From Plumapathes pennacea (taxonomy: Eukaryota; Cnidaria; Anthozoa; Antipatharia; Myriopathidae): a stretch of 64,000 nt of DNA. Every line of letters begins with the position of its first letter. Position 1 is the first letter of the stretch. Under the pieces are notes generated by a model. That model was not told the origin of the DNA, searched no databases, and saw nothing but the letters and a program-made list of their open reading frames with translations. Below, piece after piece: positions 34,701 through 44,795 of this stretch. Where the stretch lies: NCBI GenBank assembly GCA_964036295.1, contig OZ038470.1:4217501-4281500 (forward strand), in the 5' to 3' direction. Position numbers and translations under genes: made by a program.

Positions 34701-37700
34701 TGCGGGACCATAATTTTCCCGCCAGAATAGAGGTGAAATTGCCAAAAGAACACGACTAAACTGTCTATATTCCAAACAAACAACAAACCGCGCTTTTCTG
34801 TCTATTCTATCAGGAGCAGAATGGGTAGAATACTATTCCGTTGGTTCCGGAATCAGAAAAAGTCCCCGGGAAAAGAACACGCTTATTCCGATATACAGTC
34901 AACTCCCTCTAAGACGGACACACCCTCGGGACTCTCAAAATGCAGATTCTCCCAACCTTTTAAAAGGAAAATGTATGAGTGATGTAGTGAGAATTGATAG
35001 TTTAATCAGCTATCATCTGAGCAAGGTATCAAAAACCATGTTCTCCTTACTGTATGATATATTTGTGCTGCCGAAACTGAAGGAGAAAATTGAACTTGAT
35101 CACTCGAGTTCAGTTAGAGTAAATGACTGAAGAAACGGCAGAGACCGCTCCCACCAGGTGTCCGTCTTAGAGGAGTGTCCGTTAAACTTTTCACTCCCAA
35201 GAGTGATCAACTTCAATTTTCTCCTTCAGTCTCTCACCAGAAACACATATGATACAGTATGGAGAATTTGTCACCTGATGTTTGTTCAGCTGTCAATTCT
35301 CACTACACTGCTCACACATTTTCATCTTGAAAGGTTGGGAGAATTTGCATTTTGAGCTTGGGAGTGAAAGGGTTAAGAGGAAGTTCACTGTAGTCCCACC
35401 AGAAGAACGTGCCCATATTCTCACTGTATCCTGTGCCTATCTCTCTCAGCCCATGCTTGAAGCCGGAGCAGTCAATCTTCTCTCACAGCTGACCAACCGA
35501 CAGGAGAGTTCACTCAGACTAAATGGAGTCTGGGCGCTAATGGTAGGTTCGATGTCGTCATCACCTGGCTGTGTATACGTGCGAGTTTGTGCCTGTTTGC
35601 GTGCGTGACGTGTATTTGCGCGGCGCACATGTTTGTAACTACAGAACCCCCAGAAAACGGTGAATACGTGGATACGCAGTTAAGCTAGACCATCCTCCTC
35701 AGTAGCATGAGGAATACATTGTAACTCCAATGTATTCCTCATTCTACCCCCCCCCCCCCCTACTCCTGGCTACGCGTTTAGGGGCTAAGTGGCTACGCGG
35801 TAGTGCTTTCTATATATAAGCTTCGTAGCCGCGTATCCAGTGCCTTTTATATTTTAGCTTTGTGGCCGCGTAGCCGCTGTTTTAGACACTCTTCGAGAAG
35901 TGCAGGATATTCTGTAGTTAAGCCTCATTTGGCCTTTCCCGTCTTCTTTTGCAGAACATGGCGTATCAAGCTGACGAGCACACAAAGAACACGATTCTGG
36001 ATGTACTGGGGCCATCACAGTTGTTCAGGTTAGGAGCCGTTGTACGTTGGATTGTTGCAGAGTGAACTGATTAGCTTTGCCTATAGTTCATGAGAAAGGC
36101 CTCGATGTAGAGCTGCTTTCACAAGGTCTTGGTGATGGCAAGTAAATCGATGCTAAATGGAACGGTTTTGGAACTACAGTAAAATCCCGATAACTCCTGA
36201 ACCGTTGCTATTCGGCCACCGTCGGAATGGTCGGTATAAAGACGACCGTTCATGATCGGCCCGTTCTCTTCTATTATGTTGTCGTCGTCATAACCAGCGA
36301 CAGTACTGTGACATCATCATCATCAGCAGATCATTTTAGCAGCCTAATTTAATCGTGATGTATGAGTGAAACATTGAGGGTGGTTCAAGCCATGTTGTTT
36401 CACTGCAGTTTGCTGAATGACCCAGACATCCAGGTGACGATGAAGACCTTGGGATTAATGAGAAACCTGCTGTCGGGCCGAGAGGTAAGCGCTCACACAA
36501 GCAGTGCAAACAAATATTTTAAGGAAGGTGATCTCACAACCAGGATTGGTCCGAAGTCCCTCACTCCTCGTCATTTCTCGCCTGCTTCTGCTTTGCAGGA
36601 TATTGACCGTATAATGGCGCTGTACGGCTCCCGCGTTATGGACAGCATCAGGCCGATTCTGGACAGCGAAACACAAGCAGATGATGTTAAAGAGCAGGTA
36701 CGTAATTTCAGCGCTCGAAATCAACGATCGTCCAAGACTAGTAAGAGTTCTCCCGAACGACTGATTTCCTATGCTAAAAGACGCGTGCTACGAGAGAGAA
36801 GCGAGAAAGAAGGCCCCCAAAAACACGGGCAAACAATTTCTAGGACTTAGTCGTCCGACATTTAGCGTTCGGACAACTTGGGTCTTTTTATTGCTTCGAG
36901 CAGCTTGACACGTGATCACCACCTCCTCACTTTACTGCAACTACCAGAATTCTCTCCCCCCCCCCCCCCCCCCCCCTCCTCTTTCCCCCAAATAAAAGTT
37001 TTTCGATACTCGTATGAAATGTTAACGTACAACATTTGCTCGTGCCTCATTGGTTAGTCTCTTTTAATTATGTTGACGTTTGGTTCGTTGAAAATGTTTT
37101 TATTGGCATTGCAAAACAAATTTGGCCTCTGATTTGTTAAAAGTGTTTATTTTTACGGTTTCTGTGATTAGCACTTTAATTATTCAGGCTTCTGGTTGGT
37201 TAAAATTGTTTTCTTACGGCCTCGGTGATTGGCTCTCTCTTTTGACGCAGGCGCTGTGTGTGCTGGCAAACATCGCGAACGGCTCCACGGCCAAAGAGTT
37301 CCTGATGTCGGACGAAAATCTACTAAAGCGCCTCATGCACTACATGATGCACGAGTGCGTCAAACTGCAAATGGCGTCTACCTACTGCATCTCAAACCTG
37401 GTGTGGAACACGGAAGAGTCAGCCGTGGAGCGACAGATCAAACTCCGCGACATGGGCGTCCAGAAACTGCTGCAGTCTCTTCTCACAACTGGCGATATCA
37501 ACCTGTTCGAGAGGTAAGGACAAAGGTCAGGGTGAGGATGCGGTAATAGTGCTTAAAGGCCGATTTACACGGTGCGATTTTTGCTTACGATTGTTGAATA
37601 CAATCTTCTCACGACACGAATCGTATCGTGTAAACCAACCCTGCGACGTAGGATTCGTGTAGTAAGGTCGCACGCGACAGTCGTAATAAAAATTGCACCG

Positions 37701-38023
37701 TCCTCATCGGCCTTAAATGAACCCTACGACATTTTGTATGTGTCATGGTGGCATGCAAGCCTACGATTCGTGTTGTAAGTTTATCGTTAGGTCACATGCA
37801 ATGGTTGTATGCAAAAACTGCACCGTGTAATCGACCTTAGGGAAACTTTATTTCCCGATCGCCTCTCTTTGAGAGCCTGATAGTTAGGTTACGCGGAATG
37901 AAAACTGGAGTTGTCATTGAAATCTAATTTCGTCTAAAAAGCACCATACCACCATGACTGCTGTAAAATACATATTTTTTCTGACATTGCAGAGTGAAGA
38001 CCGCGTTACAGCAGTTCACGTGA
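28730..38023 (+). CDS. ARMC8: ARMC8, armadillo-repeat subunit of the CTLH/GID E3 ligase
   Basis: 18 coding exons in consistent phase: 28730-28824, 30097-30251, 30482-30541, 30642-30739, 31323-31415, 31829-31985, 32147-32237, 32731-32794, 33104-33179, 33379-33506, 33799-33855, 34210-34461, 35450-35542, 35955-36028, 36409-36484, 36599-36697, 37251-37513, 37993-38023. They total 1962 bases, 653 residues; vertebrate ARMC8 is about 670. The ATG is preceded at once by an in-frame TAA, which fixes the start. Diagnostic stretches include [68 protein letters not shown] and a C-terminus ending TALQQFT. The protein is an all-helical armadillo array, the orthologue of yeast Gid5, and holds substrate receptors in the CTLH ubiquitin ligase. 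No broken exon was seen, so the gene looks functional. Confidence 0.95.
33525..33705. repeat. 89-bp intronic tandem repeat, cluster 3
   Basis: Two units in ARMC8 intron 10, starting about 20 bases after the exon 10 donor (AACACTGCTATTAGACT ... TTTAGGTTTCATTTGACAG). Confidence 0.8.
34896..35185. mobile_element. Pogo/Tigger-like MITE carrying a nested TTAA-family MITE
   Basis: The left end CAGTCAACTCCCTCTAAGAC at 34896 and a matching inverted end (GTCCGTCTTAGAGGAGTGTC) at 35160-35179 bracket about 280 bases in ARMC8 intron 12. Inside, from about 34932, lies a copy of the TTAA family (CAAAATGCAGATTCTCCCAA ... GAACTTGATCACTC). CAGT-starting ends rich in CTCTAAG.CGGACAC are typical of pogo-derived MITEs (inference). 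A cleaner copy is at 42304-42474. Confidence 0.6.
35186..35372. mobile_element. TTAA-family MITE, inverted orientation
   Basis: TTAA at 35182-35185 and 35373-35376 flanks a 187-bp element. One end is ACTTTTCACTCCCAAGAGTG, the other CTTGGGAGTGAAAGGG. Located in ARMC8 intron 12, directly beside the pogo-like element. Confidence 0.8.
37553..37841. mobile_element. MITE with ~28-bp inverted ends in ARMC8 last intron
   Basis: The left end TTAAAGGCCGATTTACACGG(TGCGATTTTTGC) is mirrored by GCAAAAACTGCACCGTGTAA(TCGACCTTA) at the right. The interior is rich in TCGTACGA-type short palindromes (CACGAATCGTATCGTG). About 290 bp, non-coding. Superfamily not determined. Confidence 0.7.
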
Positions 38024-40137
38024 CCAGCGGACCCAACTTTTAAAGGTGGTTTCTTTAGTATACCATATAAGGAGCAGTTTACGTGATCAGCTGACATTTG
38101 ACGTGACGTCGTTTTTTTTTGTTTTCCATATATGGGGCAGTTCCCACACACTGTTGTGACACGAAAGTAGCAAACTCGCACTTGAGTTCATAAATACAAA
38201 TTCTCTCAACCATTCAATAAGATAATGGATGAGCAATGTCATGAGAATTGATCATTCGATCAGCTTTCATCTGAGGCAGCTATCAAATGCTAAGTTCACC
38301 ATACTGTGTCATACAACCTTTGTGAGAAAAAGAGAAGTTGAAGTTGATCAGAGAGGGAAAGCACCTAAAGTGATGAAAGGCAAACTTCTCCTTTCAATAC
38401 ACACGTGGTAGTATATACAATTCAGTATGGAGAAAATAGCAGGTGATCTCTTGGTTTTGTTCAGTAAAGCACAAATTATACATTCCATGAAGAGTGTGAT
38501 GGTTTTTCCAAGTCAGTTTGTTCATCAAAAGGCAGTATAATGCAAAACTTATGTGAAAATTCGTTTGCTTTGAATCATGAGCTTGTGCTACTTTAAAATG
38601 AAACCTCGTTTTGAAGCCAGGTAAAGGGCAACTCGGGGACACCGTGGAAAAACGTTCTTGACGTCACTTCCGTTCGCCATTACTTTCTAACTTGGAGGTA
38701 AAATTTCACCTTGTGTGCAAGCCCCGTTTTTCTTTCTGTTATAGAAAATGTACTGAACTAGCCTGTACATGACTATCGAGTGTTAGTTTCGGGTTTCTTG
38801 GCTAAGTCTTGAGGTTTTACAAGCTTTTGAAGTTGCTGTTGTTTCCACAGTTTTGTGTAATGACCGCTGACTCGAAAAGGTGATCGGACGGTCGAACAAC
38901 GTATTTCCACAGTGTCTGTTTTGGGTTTAAACAGTTAGCAAGACTTCAAAAGAAGCGAATCTGGATATATTTTAACTCCGAACTTCTCGATAATTCTGAC
39001 TAAAACTCACTGAATTTTTGTCACGTTGTGCACATGTGCATTGTATAATATTCGTGACTGACAGGGTGGTTATACATATTTTGTACAAAGCAATAAAACT
39101 ACCCATATGCAGTTCCAACGTAGTTCATTAAATCATGCCAATTCGAAGCAGAGATCGTTGTATGTTGTATGGTACGCAATTGTACAATTTCCTCAGCAAC
39201 TTGACTCTAACGACGCTAACGCGAGAATTGCGAGACGAGCTGCTGTTGCAACGGCAACTTGGACTTAACATCTGGAAATTGCAGACAGCTGCACAATTCA
39301 ATTTGTTTTGTGAACCGGGACAGTTTTTCTTAAAGAATTGTAAGTCTGGTTCAAGCATTGAATAGGCGAGGACACGCCAACTCGACTGATAATTTGCGTT
39401 CTCGGAAACGAAAGATTTTTGTGCGTCACCTCGTTTATCAGTGCTTCCAGCCGGCTCTAACTACGCGTCTCATTACAGTCTCAGCGAGGTTGATTCGTGT
39501 TCACTTCCGAATATATAAAACGTGCGACAATGTAGTTCCTATGGGCGTATTGGCATGTGACAGGAAATGAATATTCGTGACTGTTTCAAAGTACAATATC
39601 TAAGTAATCATATAAAAGTGCGGTGGGCTTTCTGTGGTTCATTTGCTATCGGGCGGAGTTTGATGAAGCATTGGAGCTTTGACGAGCAATAGTGGTGCTC
39701 AGTTTTCGTTTTTGCTCGTCTAGTTCTATTCGTTGTCACACCGGAGGTGCGGGGGTGGAATATTTCAAAGTTAATACATTCTGACCAAAATAACAAATTG
39801 CTTGTAAGAAACTCAGAAGAGACGTTTGCTACGTCCACGTAAAAAAAAAGTACACAACAGAGGTGGCCTTTCGAGCCGTCTTATCTTTGTGAAACTATCT
39901 CGAACTTTGCCTTTTTGTGTGTCTCTCGCGCACGCAACATTTGTTTCTTTTGCAGACTCATTTCCGGTCTTTCGACTTCTCGGAAAAGACTGGGACGCGG
40001 TTTTCACAGAAGCGCGAAGAAGCCGGGTTTAAAGTGAGTTGCACACATGGTTCAGTTCGCATCCTGCGGTTTATCTCAGAGTATTCGGCGCCTCATTGTC
40101 ATTTTATCGGTGAAACGCTTCTTGTAAAAAAGCGTCA
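38024..40137. other. Intergenic region between ARMC8 and the TIR receptor
   Basis: Begins with the ARMC8 3' UTR and a decayed TTAA-family MITE at about 38180-38370 (AAATTCTCTCAACCATTCAA). No gene was recognised at 38.4-39.9 kb; a 76-codon open frame at 39135 has no family. At 39957-40031 a possible leader exon of the TIR receptor is bounded by TTTTGCAG and GTGAGT. Confidence 0.5.
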
Positions 40138-41484
40138 ATGGCTAAGCTTTACTGTCTTTTCTTTATCCTCATCTGTCATTCGATAATAAGAGCAACGATG
40201 TGTCCGTGTGCAGGAGCCCCGAATCGTGCTGTGCAGGACGACGGTGCTGCTTTGAAACCGCAGGAGGATCTCCGCGAGACAAGTCGGCTAAATCAGAAAG
40301 CTCTTCCGCAGCATCTGGCGATTGCCCCTGCTTTTGGGCACGATCCCGCACCCCAAATGCGAGTGAAATTCAGCAACGCACGGCGAATTACAGCTCGGAA
40401 CACTGTTCTTGCTCTAAAAAGCGCGCGGGAACTGTCTGTACAAGACTGGAAAGAAAATGCGGCCGTGCTACTATTGTGGCTTAACTCTGCCAGGTGTTGT
40501 CTTGAACACAACACAGAGCTCATGTGTTGCATTAGAACTTTGGCCTCGCTACATTCGTCACCGGAACAGTTTGCAGCAGTCTTGAAAGTAGCCTTCCGCA
40601 CGTTACAAGTTGCAGCTTCGGCTGAAATGAGGGAGTTTAGAGGAGTTAAGCTCTATTTTCTTGGGCAGTCGTGGGCCAGGATGCAGTCCAGTTCCGGCTC
40701 GAATCACGAAAGGACCGCGAAAGAGTCATGCAACGAGAAACCCGATCTGAGCCAATTTAGTAAGTCAGGCTTTCGAAAGCCGATAATGCCGCCGTCGCAA
40801 AGTTTCTGCCCGTTCAGAACTTGTCTGGGCCGTATTGATGAACCCTGGCCAGACACTTTATCTGCAAAATACAGAGACATCTGCCAAGCATACCAGACAC
40901 TGAAAGTTGCGGCCATCGCTGTTATCGGATCACTGCTGGCAGCAAGTATAACGGTCTCGGCACTGATCTGGAAATACCGCGGACAGCCCAAAGCTCTCCT
41001 GCACAACCGCCATGTTCAGAGACACAACTCGGCTGCGGCCACGAAGATCATCTACGATGCATTCGTGGCTTACAGCGGATATGATTTCGACTGGGTTTCA
41101 CGCACGTTACAAACGAGACTCGAAGGTCACGCAACGCATTATGACCTGTGCCTGCACGATAGAGACTTCCTAGCTGGCGCCCCAATTGCGGAAAACATTG
41201 TGAACAGCGTTAGTCGCAGCCGCAGGATGATTTTGGTTTTATCGAGGAATTTTCTTCGCAGTGAGTGGTGCCTGTTAGAGTTTCGTCTTGCGCATCAGCG
41301 CGTTCTTACTAATCGCAGCTCGCACTATCTTATAGTCATTCTCCTCGAGCCTGACATTCACATGGACGAGCTTGACGAGGAGATGAGACTGTATATGAGC
41401 ACCCACACTTATTTGTCCACCAGCGACAAGTGGTTCTGGCCCAAACTATTGGACGCAATGCCACCATCGCGTGACCAAGTCTAA
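40138..41484 (+). CDS. TLR-like transmembrane TIR protein without leucine-rich repeats
   Basis: A single-exon gene of 448 residues. Residues 1-20 form a signal peptide (LYCLFFILICHSIIRAT). About 21-255 is a Cys-containing ectodomain (several CC/C pairs) without LRR or Ig signature. About 256-281 is a membrane helix (VAAIAVIGSLLAASITVSAL). From about 304 to 440 there is a TIR domain with box 1 YDAFVAYS, box 2 around HDRDFLAGAPIAENI, SRNFLRSEWCLLEF and box 3 FWPKLL. Box 2 has Ala-Gly-Ala-Pro where many TLRs have a BB-loop Pro-Gly. This layout recalls the LRR-less TIR receptors described in Hydra (HyTRR), which pair with separate LRR proteins, so a role in innate immune signalling through MyD88 is likely (inference). 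Start: the first Met of the frame, directly leading into the signal peptide. A poly(A) signal follows at 41688. Confidence 0.85.
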   Translation: MAKLYCLFFILICHSIIRATMCPCAGAPNRAVQDDGAALKPQEDLRETSRLNQKALPQHLAIAPAFGHDPAPQMRVKFSNARRITARNTVLALKSARELSVQDWKENAAVLLLWLNSARCCLEHNTELMCCIRTLASLHSSPEQFAAVLKVAFRTLQVAASAEMREFRGVKLYFLGQSWARMQSSSGSNHERTAKESCNEKPDLSQFSKSGFRKPIMPPSQSFCPFRTCLGRIDEPWPDTLSAKYRDICQAYQTLKVAAIAVIGSLLAASITVSALIWKYRGQPKALLHNRHVQRHNSAAATKIIYDAFVAYSGYDFDWVSRTLQTRLEGHATHYDLCLHDRDFLAGAPIAENIVNSVSRSRRMILVLSRNFLRSEWCLLEFRLAHQRVLTNRSSHYLIVILLEPDIHMDELDEEMRLYMSTHTYLSTSDKWFWPKLLDAMPPSRDQV

Positions 41485-41687
41485 AACTTATAGCACTACA
41501 GTGCTTGCGAGGAGTGATGGTAAGGGAGACTTGGGGCGCGCGAAGGACGACGGGAAGAGCGGAGAACTTTTCCTTTTTTTAATTTTTTTTGTTTTTTTTT
41601 TTTGTTTTGTTTTGTGCGTTTTTAGCAAGTCTAGTATATTACAGTAAAGAAAGTGGAATATACAGAGCGATCAATATTAAAGACTTC

Positions 41688-41693
41688 AATAAA
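41688..41693 (+). terminator. Poly(A) signal of the TIR receptor
   Basis: AATAAA about 200 bases after the stop codon, in the 345-base gap between this gene and the convergent BANP-like gene. Confidence 0.6.
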
Positions 41694-41828
41694 GCTTGAA
41701 CATAGCATATAAGTTTGCGCTTTCTGTTCTATGGGTATTTTACTATGACGTGGATATTTTTCGCGGCTCGCAATACAAAATATAAAAGAAGAAACAGAAA
41801 AATTCTAAATCGCGCGAGCTGATCCAAC

Positions 41829-44764
41829 TCAAAATTTGGACTGTTTGGTCACGTGACGCTCAGAGCCTGGGAGCAGTTCCGACATGCCGTCCGGTTGATA
41901 GGCTTGCTCCATATCTGACTTTGAGAAGCCATACAGCAACACTTCTTTCTCTCGATGATCCACAACCATCCGAGTGTTGAATGATCGTGAGCGTGACGTC
42001 ATGGATGCGCTGTCCAGGCGCGCCTGCTGTTCTCGTTGGAGTCGCCGCTGGGCTCGACATTTGCTGTCGATTCTGGGTTTGATGTATTGCCAGCGACGTT
42101 CCTGTTTGATGGGCTCCAGCGGGAATTTAAAGTTGATGTGAGCTGAAAATGGAGAGTCGCTATAGTTTGCGGAGTACATAACAAGAAGTCATACTCAAGA
42201 CCAACTAAGGTAACAAGCCTACAAGGCAACACCATATAGCACAGCTTAGAACAGCACAATACGTTACAAGAGTACAGTGCAGTAAAGCTCATTGCAGTGC
42301 AGTAGTCAACTATCTCTAAGCGGACACCTCCTTAAAGCGGACACCTCTCTAAGGCGGACAGCATACAGAGTTTGGTCCTTGCCGATTTTCACTTGTTTCT
42401 CTGTAACTGAACTCTCTCTAAGGCGGACACTAAATCTAGTCCCGAGGGTGTCCGCCTTAGAGAGAGAGAGTTGACAACACAACAGCACAGTACGCCGCCT
42501 ACACCAGCAGAGTACAGTACAGCACAGAGCACCACAGTAGATTACAACACAGTACAACACAACAGCACCGAGGAAATATCACAGGAAAGGCACAAATGCT
42601 TTACAACGCAGTACAGTGCATTACAATACAATACAACACAACAGCACCGAGGAAATATCACAGGAAAGGCACAGATGCTTTACAACGCAGTACAGTACAG
42701 TACAGTACAACAAAGCAGAGAAGAACAAAGTATACAGTGAAGCTGAGCAGAACGAGGCACGGCACAGCACAGTTTCACACACAAAAAGGAGTCATGATTC
42801 ACCTTGAATGGCGTTTATCTTGATGGGGTTTAGCAATTCCCGGCCTCGTGCTCCGTTTACGTTTGACGCCGCCATCTCCTCGCGGATAAAAAGCGCCTCC
42901 AATAGATTGAGTGACAACTTGGCAGGATTAGTCCCAGAAGACTCCGCGCGCTGGATAACTTTGGGGTCGCCACAATACCAAGAGCGCGAGCTTGGGTCCG
43001 ACTTATCGCCCAACCAACAGCCATGAGCATAGGACGACTGCTCTACATCTGAAGACAACAATGACACAAATATCGCCAATTATAAAACTTGCAAAAAAGA
43101 CACCTCCAAGGGGAACGAACGGTATTCCCGACAAAGCAAGAATAGGCGGCACCATTCAAACAGCGAACTTACCTTCAATAGCTGGAGCGGCCCCAGAGAG
43201 AATCTCGCTCAGGGGCACCTCGACAGTAATACTGGTTCTGCCCTTGGTCAATGGTGCAATAATGACCGGTACAATAGCTCTAGGATCTGTATCCAGGGCT
43301 CCAGCCCGAGGGCCAAGTCTCGCCGCGGAGTCAAGAGCCTGAGTGCTAGTGCTGGGCCAGTCACTGACATGAACTGCGGGCTCGCCGAAGGAAACACGTG
43401 ACCCGTGAGACGGCGCCGGTGAAGTGGCCGGTGGGGACCTGGTGCTGTCTACTGATGGACTGGGCTCGTGTTCACTGCCGGCGGCGACTGCCTTGTGAGA
43501 CTGGGGCGGGGAATACATGGGAAACTCGAGGACCTGGAGATCAGCTGTTTCCTCGGATTCCGCGGGAAGCACGTGTTGGATGTCAAGCTGAAGGAGACAG
43601 AAAAGGAGGTAAGTCCTTGTTAAGACGTTAGTGTGAAAAGTTCATCGACTAAAGTCTTGTTTCCACGACCGACCCAAGCAGAAAAATCCCTATTCACAGT
43701 AGGATAATGATTTTCCCTTTTCGTTCTTGAGTCACTTGACGCGTCTCTTGTGCTTGTACGTATGCAGCTGCTTGTGTCACTTTTGAAAATCCGGCTTAAA
43801 AGGGATGAGGATGTGCCGAACGCCGCTCCTTTGTCAGAGCTGATAGCTGTAGCTAGTGAACTAAACGTAAGGGAGTCACGGCGCAACATCACGCACAATG
43901 TTGGTGAAGTCGAACTAACTTCTTCAGCAAAATTGCGCGCGCGCAAAACCGCGACACTGAAAACAAAAAAATGTTAAGGTCGTCCCGTATGTCATACGGT
44001 GCAACATTGCGCGCATTGGGTGTGCAATCGTTGCGCGCAATGTTAAAGTTACTTCTACTGTTGCAACATTGCGCCGTGTCCAGACCTTTACACGATATTT
44101 TCAACTCGATATCATGAAAAACCGGCGCTACAAATGGACCATTGAGTTTGTTTCACCTTTGAGGGTTTTCTTCTGCCTCGTAGGGCCGGTCCCTGCGCCA
44201 GTTGTGATTCTTTCTTCTCCCCCACTAAACATTCCAACAGTCGCTCCAGGCGTTCGAGGCGGTCATGGTTGGCTTGCACAAGATCAATTACTTGGCTCTT
44301 AAAAGGAGTCATAAAGTGAATTGAGTACTAAGTTAGTAAGTGAATGAGTTTTGTGAGTAGGTGGGTCACTGGTTAAATAAATATTGCTATGAATGAGTGC
44401 ATATGTAGGGGTGCGATGGTGAGAGAAACGCTCAGTACCGAATTTCTGTTATGTTCTTGAAGGAATGATGACTCTGTTTGGGTGTACATGTCCAACATTA
44501 ACAGCGAGCTTGTATCACACTTCTTGGATGAGCCAACCCTTTGATATTTCACCTGAAAATAAATAGACATTCACACTAGCTGACACAGATACTGACAATA
44601 CTAAGACACACACTTAACTCCTTAAATTCTAAGCCCATGATGCAAATTCCCCCAAACCATTGCCACAGGAAAACGTACGAGTGATGTGGTGAGAATTGAT
44701 AACTATTGTTTAGTTAGTTTTTGTGTAAGAAAGCTATTAACTGCCATGTGTATGTATGTATGTA

Positions 44765-44795
<31 letters not shown>

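Noticed and set aside
42471..42740. Gln/Thr-rich plus-strand frames
   Set aside because: Derived from CAGTACA low-complexity repeats in an intron of the BANP-like gene.
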